Shown: positions 8,369-14,844 of the stretch, in pieces | How positions within the stretch are numbered: the stretch's first letter is position 1 | How the letters are laid out: each line of letters starts with the position of its first letter | Source: DATKLX01 sp035542155 | GTDB lineage: Bacteria; Chloroflexota; Anaerolineae; Anaerolineales; Anaerolineaceae | DNA: 27,092 nt | Assembly (NCBI GenBank): GCA_035542155.1 | Contig: DATKLX010000146.1 | Span: forward strand, 1-27,092 | Reading direction: 5' to 3' | Position numbers and translations under genes: made by a program | The notes under the pieces: generated by a model | What the model was told of the DNA's origin: nothing | The model's database searches: none | Seen by the model: only the letters and a program-made list of their open reading frames with translations

Positions 8369-9769
8369 TTATGGAGTAACCGTCATTGTCTCTGTATCCG
8401 TGGGGCGTGGGGATGGGCTGGGGGTGGCGGTCGAGGTGGATGTGGGCGTGGATGTCTGGCCTCCTGGGGGGGTCATGGTTGCTGTCTGAGTTCGCGTGGA
8501 GGTGCGCGTTGCGGTAATGGTCTGGGTCCGGGTAATGGTGCGGGTCAGCGTGATGGTGCGAGTCAAAGTGATGCTCGGGGTGAGGGTGATGGTCCTGGTC
8601 GGGGTAAGGGTGATGGTCGGCGTGCTGGTTATGGTCGGGGTCTCTGAAGGGGTTGGCGAAATGGTCAGCTCATAGACGAGAGTGCTGATCCGCTCGGTCA
8701 GGGGGGCCGGCGCGGAAACATAATCGACCACCTGCTGGATCAATGCCTGGAGCACATCCCGGCGGGGCAAATACACTGAGACATCCATCCCCGGCAGCAC
8801 CCAGGGGGTGACGATGTCGCGGTTGATCTGGAAATATCCGATCCGGCCCGAGTCGCCCAGGTTGAGCAGCAGGGAGATATTGGCTTCCAGGTCGTCCAGG
8901 CCAACGTTCGAACGGATCGATGCCTGGTTCTCGGCGTAGAGGCGGGGCAGACGGGCCAGGTTCCCCCCGCTGACCACCCGCAGGAACAAGGCGCGCAGGA
9001 TCTCTTCCTGGCGGATGGACCGCTGGAAGGGATCGGCCTCGTCTGGTTTGATCAGGGTGACGTAACAGAGGGCGTGAGACCCATCCATATATACCTCGCC
9101 GACCGGGAACCCGTCGCAGATCGTGTTGGGAACAGGATCCACCACCGAAACGTTGATCCCCCCCAGGCTGTTCACCATGCGTTCGAAGCCATCCGGATGG
9201 GCAACCGCCCAAAGTGTGGGACGGACGCCCAGGTTGTATCTCAGCGTAGTCATCAGCAGATCGATGCCGCCGACGGGGTAGGCAATATTGATGCGCTGCA
9301 TCGTATATCCCGGGATATAAACAAAGAGATCGCCCGGGATGGTGACCAGGCTGGCGCGAGAGGTACGCGGGTTGACAAAGAAAAGGATCAGGGCGTTGCT
9401 GCGCCCATTTCGCCCCTCAGGACTATCCAGACCGACGAGGATACCGCTCTTCACCTCTTCGGGGACATTGATCCCCGTAAGAGGCGGCGGGATGGCGGTG
9501 GACGCCGGCAGGGTGGGCCCGGCAAACGTTGGCTCAAGCGTGGGGGTCGGTTCTCCGGGAGAAGGGACGAGAGCCATAGTCGCCGACGAAGTGCTGGTGA
9601 AAGCAGGCAGGACGGGCGGAGGCGTGCTGGAAGGAGCCGGAAAGGGGTTGGGCAGGCTGCACGAAGCGACCCACAGGCAGTAAAACAGAAACCCCAGGCC
9701 GATCCAGAGTCCGGGGGATCGCAGGGGGGCACGGTGAAAGGCGTATGGACGTGTCTTTCCGCGAAGCAT
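8369..9769 (-). CDS. LytR-CpsA-Psr-like protein with altered active-site residues and Thr-rich tail
   Basis: A 466-residue envelope protein. A hydrophobic segment (residues 19-36) ends in VASC, which fits a lipobox, then a Ser/Thr/Pro linker runs to about 98. Residues 106-355 follow the LCP family layout: GLDS, GRSN, TIPGDLFVYIPG, RINIAYPVGG, SLGGINV, and FQRSIRQEEILRAL. LCP enzymes move lipid-linked glycopolymers onto peptidoglycan. Two usually conserved residues differ: the Asp of GRSD is Asn125, and the Arg of SIPRD is Gly146. The arginine-rich helix at 250-257 is kept. Activity may therefore be changed or lost. Residues 370-466 are Thr-rich repeats, possibly wall-spanning. An extended -10 promoter lies upstream, and AGGATGG precedes the ATG at 9769. 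Confidence 0.82.
   Translation of the reverse strand: MLRGKTRPYAFHRAPLRSPGLWIGLGFLFYCLWVASCSLPNPFPAPSSTPPPVLPAFTSTSSATMALVPSPGEPTPTLEPTFAGPTLPASTAIPPPLTGINVPEEVKSGILVGLDSPEGRNGRSNALILFFVNPRTSRASLVTIPGDLFVYIPGYTMQRINIAYPVGGIDLLMTTLRYNLGVRPTLWAVAHPDGFERMVNSLGGINVSVVDPVPNTICDGFPVGEVYMDGSHALCYVTLIKPDEADPFQRSIRQEEILRALFLRVVSGGNLARLPRLYAENQASIRSNVGLDDLEANISLLLNLGDSGRIGYFQINRDIVTPWVLPGMDVSVYLPRRDVLQALIQQVVDYVSAPAPLTERISTLVYELTISPTPSETPTITSTPTITLTPTRTITLTPSITLTRTITLTRTITRTQTITATRTSTRTQTATMTPPGGQTSTPTSTSTATPSPSPRPTDTETMTVTP
8372..8662 (-). repeat. Low-complexity coding repeat for the Thr-rich LCP tail
   Basis: This part of the LCP-like gene is built of imperfect 12- to 18-base units coding for TITLTP, TRTITLT and TRTQT-like blocks. 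The skewed composition (G/T-rich on the plus strand) and near-identical units suggest growth by slippage. The reading frame remains open. Confidence 0.7.
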
Positions 9770-9880
9770 TCCGGGGCCATCCTGTTGGATCCATCACTGG
9801 CTCTATCTCGGGATTTCCTTTTCCCTCATCCCGGATAGATGAGCTTCTCGTACTATGAGAACCGCTTGATTTCGAAAGCA

Positions 9881-9889
9881 ATTATAGCA
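9881..9889 (-). promoter_or_regulatory. Extended -10 promoter for the LCP-like gene
   Basis: Read leftward the bases are TGCTATAAT, a perfect TGN plus TATAAT extended -10 element. I see no good -35 hexamer, which is acceptable for an extended -10. Transcription would begin near 9874, leaving a leader of about 105 bases before the ATG at 9769. Confidence 0.5.
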
Positions 9890-9949
9890 TGGCGGGATAG
9901 CGAATCGGCGGGTCCATATAATCTCTCTTCTACGGCGATTCCCAATCAA

Positions 9950-9992
9950 CCAGAAAAGTCCCTCTCCTGGCGTATGCATGCAGGAGAGGGAC
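9950..9992 (-). terminator. Intrinsic terminator of the rhamnose/lipoprotein operon
   Basis: GTCCCTCTCCTG at 9958-9969 pairs perfectly over 12 bases with CAGGAGAGGGAC at 9981-9992. In the minus direction the stem is followed directly by TTTTCTG. It lies 60 bases past the lipoprotein stop at 10053 and separates this operon from the LCP-like gene. Confidence 0.85.
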
Positions 9993-10052
9993 GTGGAGCG
10001 CGGCCAATGAGGATGGATTTTTGGGCGGCCGCTGGTGAGGATCCTTATGCTA

Positions 10053-11177
10053 TTAAGGCTGTTGCTGGATTTGAGTAAACAGGTCGGAGGCAAAGGTTTG
10101 AATGGCCCGCTGATCCGACTGGGTAGCAGCTTTCGTGCCAGCGCCAGTAAAAACCACTTTCACAATCATCGCATCGGCCGCTGCCGAATCCGTCTGGTTG
10201 ACCTCGAAGGAATGGAGCCCATCGACCCAGGCGTAGAGCTGATCCAGTTGGGCCGGGGTGAGGCGATCGAATTTCACCGGCTGGGTCGCATTCGGCTTGC
10301 AGGAGGCGGCATAGGCAAACCCCGTCAGGTAGACAGAAAGATCGTCGCAGAACCCGGCGATGCCGCCCTCGCGGCGCCAAGTGAGCGCCACATCGTACAT
10401 GGTTCCAACCTGCTTGCCAGAGGCTTCCATCCATACCAGACGAGCCCACTCGGCCATGCTGCGCTCTTCAGCGGTCGTAGGTTTCTGCGAACCCAGGTCG
10501 GAAAAGGCAATCTTGCCAGCTTTGGTTTCGGCACTGAAGGACTGGTATCTTTGGGCGAGTTGCCGCAACTCGCCAGCGCGCTTCGGTTCACTGAACGAGG
10601 CCAGCCTGGGTGTGCCCTTGCAAGGGCCGTACTGCACTCCATTTTCGCTGATGAGGGCGGTCTGGCAGGTCTCACCCTGCAACTCCCAGATCAGAGCTGG
10701 TTTGGCTGCGGGGGTCTGGAGGACATCCTGGGCGAGAACCACCGCGCTTCCCGTCCGGTTGGTGTGATAGGTGTAGGTCTTTCCGCCCGCTTCGAGAACG
10801 ACACGGTAGCCTGGGGTGACCACCTGGGTGCAGAAGACGCCGGGTTTGTGGACGCCCAGGCAGCCATCCGGCCATTCGACCTCTTCGATGGAGATCACTT
10901 TGATCTGATCTCTGGCAACGCCTGTCTGCCGGGCGAGGGCTTCAATGGCCTTGTTTCCCGCCTCGGGGACGTCCTGGCTGGTGGTCGGACCGGGTTTCGG
11001 CGCAGAGGTGGGCGCTGGCACGGTGTGAATGCCGGTCGGTGGGACCGCGACGCTGGTCGGCGATTGCGGTGCCTCCTGCGTAGGCTGAGCTGCGCCGGGA
11101 GCTGTTGGCTGTTCAGCGCAGGCCGCAGCGACCGATCCAACCCATAAGACTAGTATCAGTAACCGGATGAGCTTCAT
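10053..11177 (-). CDS. Putative lipoprotein of unknown function
   Basis: A 374-residue predicted lipoprotein. I use the start at 11177 (MKLIRLLIL...), because it gives a typical type II signal peptide with lipobox A-A-A-C (Cys20) and has a GGAAAGGAAAG purine tract upstream; an in-frame start at 11231 would add an unlikely basic leader. A Pro/Thr/Gln-rich linker covers residues 21-75. Residues 78-150 contain a compact module with VEWPDGCLGV, CTQVVTPGYRVVLEAGGKTY and NRTG; I know this motif from hypothetical lipoproteins of Chloroflexota and related bacteria but can assign no function. Residues 150-374 carry no motif I recognise. The gene starts 57 bases after rfbD and precedes the operon terminator, so it is probably co-expressed with rhamnose synthesis. 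Confidence 0.8.
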   Translation of the reverse strand: MKLIRLLILVLWVGSVAAACAEQPTAPGAAQPTQEAPQSPTSVAVPPTGIHTVPAPTSAPKPGPTTSQDVPEAGNKAIEALARQTGVARDQIKVISIEEVEWPDGCLGVHKPGVFCTQVVTPGYRVVLEAGGKTYTYHTNRTGSAVVLAQDVLQTPAAKPALIWELQGETCQTALISENGVQYGPCKGTPRLASFSEPKRAGELRQLAQRYQSFSAETKAGKIAFSDLGSQKPTTAEERSMAEWARLVWMEASGKQVGTMYDVALTWRREGGIAGFCDDLSVYLTGFAYAASCKPNATQPVKFDRLTPAQLDQLYAWVDGLHSFEVNQTDSAAADAMIVKVVFTGAGTKAATQSDQRAIQTFASDLFTQIQQQP

Positions 11178-11234
11178 GCTCTTCTTTCCTTTCCGGAGCA
11201 TAGACGCCCAACGGAGCGGGTTGGTTCCCACCCG

Positions 11235-12116
11235 CTACCCGGCCTGCATTGCCAGGTACAGGGCCTCCTTCCAGGGAGGCAGGTAGAGCTGGAACGTCTG
11301 GTAAAAGCGGCTGCAGTCCAGGGCGGTAAAGAGGGGCCGTTTCGCGGGAGTGGGGAAATCGGCGGTCAGGGCGGGTAGCACCTGCCGCACGACCTGCTGT
11401 TCGGGGTGGGGATCGCATTCCAGGATCGCCTGGGTCCATTCCAGGCGGCTGGCGTAGCCATCCCCGGCCAGGTGGTAGACGCCGCGGCGCTCCTGGATCC
11501 ATTCCCGGGGGCTGGGGCCGGCTTTTGCCAGGAGCTGGGCGGTCACCTCGGCCAGCGTTCGCGCCCAGGTCGGGCAACTGATCTGGTCGGTCACCACACG
11601 CATGGTCTGCTGCTCCCGGCTCCACTGCAGCACTTTGTTGACAAACCCTCCCTGGCGGGTGCTGTAGACCCAACTGGTGCGCAGGATCAGGTAGGCGCCG
11701 CCGGCCGCCTGGATGGCCAGGTCGCCGTCCAGCTTGGTCTGCCCGTAAGCGTTCAGCGGGCGAGGGGGATCGGCCTCGACGTAAGGAGAGGTTTTTTCGC
11801 CGTCGTAGACGTAGTCGGTGGAGTAATGGACCAGCGCGGCCCCCACCAGTCTGGCTGCTTCGGCCAGGATCGCCGGCCCGGTAACGTTGATTGCCGTTGC
11901 ATCTGCGCGACGGGTTTCGGCCTGGTCTACCGCGGTAAATGCCGCGGCGTTGACGATTACCTGCGGCTGAGTTAGTTCGACGATCTGTTTCAGGCTCTCA
12001 GCCTGCCGAAAATCGATCTCGGGGTAATCAAAAGCGCTCACGTTGCCGAGCGACGCCAGGCAGCGGCGGAGCTCCCAGCCCAGTTGTCCAACTTTCCCCA
12101 GGAGAAGGATCCGCAT
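11235..12116 (-). CDS. rfbD: dTDP-4-dehydrorhamnose reductase (RmlD)
   Basis: A 293-residue cytosolic enzyme for the last step of dTDP-L-rhamnose synthesis, reduction of dTDP-4-keto-L-rhamnose with NAD(P)H. It is a short-chain dehydrogenase/reductase fold: the nucleotide-binding motif GKVGQLG at residues 7-13, YSTDYVYDG at 98-106, and the catalytic Tyr124-x3-Lys128 in YGQTK. RTSWVY near 146-151 is also typical of RmlD. Length is normal. Its ATG overlaps the rfbA stop by one base (TAATG), showing translational coupling, so this start is secure. Confidence 0.96.
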   Translation of the reverse strand: MRILLLGKVGQLGWELRRCLASLGNVSAFDYPEIDFRQAESLKQIVELTQPQVIVNAAAFTAVDQAETRRADATAINVTGPAILAEAARLVGAALVHYSTDYVYDGEKTSPYVEADPPRPLNAYGQTKLDGDLAIQAAGGAYLILRTSWVYSTRQGGFVNKVLQWSREQQTMRVVTDQISCPTWARTLAEVTAQLLAKAGPSPREWIQERRGVYHLAGDGYASRLEWTQAILECDPHPEQQVVRQVLPALTADFPTPAKRPLFTALDCSRFYQTFQLYLPPWKEALYLAMQAG

Positions 12117-12988
12117 TAGCGCCTCTCGTCCAGGAGCTGCAAGAGGTACTGGCCATAGGAATTGCCGGCGTACTTCTCGGCTTCGCAGCGGAGGTGGTCG
12201 CGGTCGATAAATCCCATGCGGTAGGCGATCTCTTCCGGGCAGGAGATCATCAGCCCCTGCCGTTCTTCCACGGTCTGGACGAAATTGCTGGCCTGGAGCA
12301 GCGACTCGTGCGTGCCCGCGTCGAGCCAGGCGATCCCGCGGCCAAGCACCTGGACGCGCAGCCGCCCCTCCTGCAGGTAGATGCGGTTGAGGTCGGTAAT
12401 CTCGATCTCACCCCGCGGTGAAGGCTGCAAGGTTTCGGCCAGGCCGACGACGTGCTGGTCGTAGAAGTACATGCCCGGGACCGCATAATTGGAGCGAGGT
12501 TTGCGCGGCTTTTCTTCGATGTTCACCGCGCGGAGCTGCTCGTCGAACTCGACCACGCCGTAGCGCTCGGGATCCCGCACCGGGTAGGCAAAAACCGTCG
12601 CTCCTTCCTTCAGGCCTGCGGCGGCGCGGAGCTGCGCGGCCATGCCGCCCCCGTAAAAGATGTTGTCGCCCAGGATCAGGCAAACCGGCTCCCTGGCGAT
12701 GAACTCTTTACCGACCAGAAAGGCATCGGCGAGACCACGGGGGACGGCCTGTTCGGCGTATTCAAAGCCCATGCCCCACTGGAGGCCGCTGCCGAGCAGG
12801 CGGCGGAAAAGGGGGAGATCCTCGGGGGTGCTGATCACCAGCACTTCGCGGATCCCCGCCAGCATCAACATCGAGAGGGGATAGTATACCATCGGCTTGT
12901 CATAGACCGGGAGGAGCTGTTTGCTGACACCCAAAGTCAGAGGATATAACCGTGTGCCTTTCCCGCCCGCCAGGATAATCCCTTTCAT
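12116..12988 (-). CDS. rfbA: Glucose-1-phosphate thymidylyltransferase (RmlA)
   Basis: A 290-residue cytosolic nucleotidyltransferase that makes dTDP-glucose from dTTP and glucose-1-phosphate, the first step of the pathway. It starts MKGIILAGGKGTRLYP, the standard nucleotide-binding signature, followed by KQLLPVYDKPMVYYPLS and the metal-binding LGDN at 106-109. I chose the start at 12988, not the one 150 bases upstream at 13138, because the longer version adds 50 residues that merely read the end of rfbB in another frame. The start overlaps the rfbB stop as ATGA. Length and motifs match the short RmlA class. Confidence 0.96.
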   Translation of the reverse strand: MKGIILAGGKGTRLYPLTLGVSKQLLPVYDKPMVYYPLSMLMLAGIREVLVISTPEDLPLFRRLLGSGLQWGMGFEYAEQAVPRGLADAFLVGKEFIAREPVCLILGDNIFYGGGMAAQLRAAAGLKEGATVFAYPVRDPERYGVVEFDEQLRAVNIEEKPRKPRSNYAVPGMYFYDQHVVGLAETLQPSPRGEIEITDLNRIYLQEGRLRVQVLGRGIAWLDAGTHESLLQASNFVQTVEERQGLMISCPEEIAYRMGFIDRDHLRCEAEKYAGNSYGQYLLQLLDERR

Positions 12989-14073
12989 ATGGCCTGCCCT
13001 CCGCGGCTTGTGTAATTCTTGTCCATCCAGCTCTGGTAATCCCCCCGGCCCGAGATCGCGGCGGCCCATTCGGTATGAGCCAGGTACCATTCGACGGTGC
13101 GGCGCAGCCCGCTGGACAGCGATTCGCGCGGCGCCCAACCCAGCTCGCGGCGCGCTTTTTCGATGTTCATGTCGTAGCGCCGGTCATGTCCCGGCCGGTC
13201 GGCGACGAACTGGATCAGCGAGCGGTGGGGCGTGAAGGGGGAATGGGGAAGGAGCTCGTCCAGGATCGCGCAGATCTGGTTGACGATCTCCAGGTTATAT
13301 GGCTGGTTATCCCCGCCGATATTATAGGTCTCGCCTGGGCGGCCGTCCTGAATGACTCGGACGATCGCCTCGCAGTGGTCCTCCACGTACAGCCAATCGC
13401 GAACCTGGCGACCGTCTCCGTAGACCGGCAAGGGCTTACCGCTCAGCGCATTGAGGACCATCAATGGGATCAGCTTTTCAGGGAACTGGAAAGGCCCGTA
13501 ATTGTTCGAGCAGTTGGTGATGCTGATCGGCAGGCCAAAGGTGGCCTGGTAGGCGCGGACCAGGTGATCGCTGGAAGCTTTGGACGCCGCGTAGGGCGAG
13601 CGGGGATGATAGGGCGTGGTTTCGGTAAAGGCCGGGTCCTCTGGCTTGAGGGTGCCGAAGACTTCGTCGGTGGAGACGTGGTGGAAGCGGACCTCTTCGC
13701 GGGGGAGGCGGTTGGGACCGATCCAGGCCTGGCGCGCAGCTTCCAACAGAGTATAGGTGCCGACGATGTTCGTCTCGACGAACCGGCCAGGGTCGTGGAT
13801 CGAGCGATCGACGTGGCTTTCCGCCGCGAAATGGACGACGGTATCGATCTGATGGGTGGTGAACAACCGCTCCACCAGACCCCGGTCGCAGATGTTGCCA
13901 TGGACGAAGGTATGCCGTTCTGCGCCGGGCAGGTCCTTGAGATTTTCCAGGCTGCCGGCATAGGTGAGCGCATCCAGATTCACGATCGAAACCGCTGGCC
14001 GGGTTTGCAGCAAATAGCGAATGAAATTCGAGCCGATAAATCCAGCTCCTCCAGTTACCAGGACACGTTCCAT
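12985..14073 (-). CDS. rfbB: dTDP-glucose 4,6-dehydratase (RmlB)
   Basis: A 362-residue cytosolic NAD-dependent enzyme that converts dTDP-glucose to dTDP-4-keto-6-deoxyglucose. Visible motifs are the Rossmann glycines GGAGFIGS (8-15), HFAAESHVDRS, STDEVFG (134-140, with the Asp-Glu acid pair) and catalytic Tyr161-x3-Lys165 in YAASK. AGAGGTGG precedes the ATG. Its stop overlaps the rfbA start by four bases, and it follows rfbC by 23 bases, so it belongs to a single transcript. The C-terminal end (about 15 residues, SWMDKNYTSRGG) is a little longer than in some homologues. Confidence 0.96.
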   Translation of the reverse strand: MERVLVTGGAGFIGSNFIRYLLQTRPAVSIVNLDALTYAGSLENLKDLPGAERHTFVHGNICDRGLVERLFTTHQIDTVVHFAAESHVDRSIHDPGRFVETNIVGTYTLLEAARQAWIGPNRLPREEVRFHHVSTDEVFGTLKPEDPAFTETTPYHPRSPYAASKASSDHLVRAYQATFGLPISITNCSNNYGPFQFPEKLIPLMVLNALSGKPLPVYGDGRQVRDWLYVEDHCEAIVRVIQDGRPGETYNIGGDNQPYNLEIVNQICAILDELLPHSPFTPHRSLIQFVADRPGHDRRYDMNIEKARRELGWAPRESLSSGLRRTVEWYLAHTEWAAAISGRGDYQSWMDKNYTSRGGQAI

Positions 14074-14096
14074 ACCACCTCTTTTTGAGTACAGGT

Positions 14097-14645
14097 TTAA
14101 TCGAAGAGCTCAGAGTCCGCGAGCAGCCTGCCCTGAGCGTCTTTTTTGGAAATCACGGGCAGCTCTCCGGCCTGGAGCGGCCAATCGATTCCAATCTGCG
14201 GATCGTTCCAGGCCAGGCAGCGTTCCCACTCGGGGGCATAATAATCGGTCGCTTTGTACACCACCTCGGCCCAATCGCTGACCACGTAGAAACCGTGGGC
14301 GAACCCGACCGGGATCCAGATCTGGCGACGATCCTGGGCGGAGAGGTAGGCCCCTACCCATTGGCCAAAAGTTGGCGAGCCGCGGCGCAGGTCGACTGCC
14401 ACGTCGAAAATTTCTCCCACCACTGCCCGGACCAGCTTCCCCTGCGGCTGGCGAATCTGGTAATGCAACCCGCGCAGGATCCCCTGGCGCGACCCGGAGT
14501 GGTTGTCCTGGATGAAGGCCGCCAGGATGCCTGCCTGAGCGAATTGATCAGCCTGGTACGTCTCCATAAAAAAGCCACGATCGTCGCCAAATACGCGCGG
14601 CTCGATGAGGATGACATCCGGTATGGCGGTTGGTGTGAAGTTCAT
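14097..14645 (-). CDS. rfbC: dTDP-4-dehydrorhamnose 3,5-epimerase (RmlC)
   Basis: A 182-residue cupin-fold enzyme that epimerises C3 and C5 of dTDP-4-keto-6-deoxyglucose. RGLHYQ (58-63, with catalytic His61) follows DNHSGS, and IWIPVGFAHGFYV and the YKATDYY segment (130-136) complete the active site. Length is typical. It is the first gene of the minus-strand rhamnose operon (C-B-A-D), and its promoter region diverges from the oxidoreductase gene at 14845. With rfbA, rfbB and rfbD present, the pathway is complete and rhamnose is probably built into a surface glycan. Confidence 0.96.
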   Translation of the reverse strand: MNFTPTAIPDVILIEPRVFGDDRGFFMETYQADQFAQAGILAAFIQDNHSGSRQGILRGLHYQIRQPQGKLVRAVVGEIFDVAVDLRRGSPTFGQWVGAYLSAQDRRQIWIPVGFAHGFYVVSDWAEVVYKATDYYAPEWERCLAWNDPQIGIDWPLQAGELPVISKKDAQGRLLADSELFD

Positions 14646-14672
14646 TATCTTTCAGTCCCCAAGTTTTGCCAG

Positions 14673-14681
14673 ATTGTATCA
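14673..14681 (-). promoter_or_regulatory. Promoter of the rhamnose operon
   Basis: Read leftward the bases are TGATACAAT, an extended -10 of the form TGN-TACAAT. Transcription would start near 14666, giving a leader of about 20 bases before rfbC with GGGGA and GAAAGA purine runs. No strong -35 is visible. The same nine bases occur just before uvrC. Confidence 0.5.
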
Positions 14682-14795
14682 GAATCGGGGAGTAAACACC
14701 AGTGAAGGATTCGAGTTACTTTATTGGGGACGGGTTCCAGGTTTTTGCGAAGGTTTGATCTCGGGTAGATCCGGGGAAAGGACGAGTTTCTGCGC

Positions 14796-14801
14796 TATAA
14801 T
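14796..14801 (+). promoter_or_regulatory. -10 element of the oxidoreductase/heparinase operon
   Basis: A perfect TATAAT hexamer lies 43 bases before the ATG at 14845, in the divergent interval shared with rfbC. The -35 region is poor (GGGGAA at usual spacing), so an activator may be needed. Confidence 0.4.
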
Positions 14802-14844
14802 CCGGATGAAAGATTGACTAGATTTCCTTGATGAGGATCCCCCT

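Noticed and set aside
10035..11147. Open frame of 370 codons on the plus strand, opposite the lipoprotein gene
   Set aside because: The minus-strand lipoprotein has a lipobox, a ribosome site and an operon position; the plus-strand frame has none and runs through the start of the lipoprotein.
12989..13138. N-terminal extension of RmlA by 50 residues
   Set aside because: The extra residues read the end of rfbB out of frame; the ATGA overlap start at 12988 yields the canonical RmlA N-terminus.
13075..14088. Open frame of 337 codons on the plus strand, opposite rfbB
   Set aside because: rfbB is certain from its motifs; this is its mirror frame.
10053..14645. Genomic island or horizontal transfer of the rhamnose operon
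   Set aside because: No tRNA, integrase or repeats flank it, and base use looks like the neighbouring genes.
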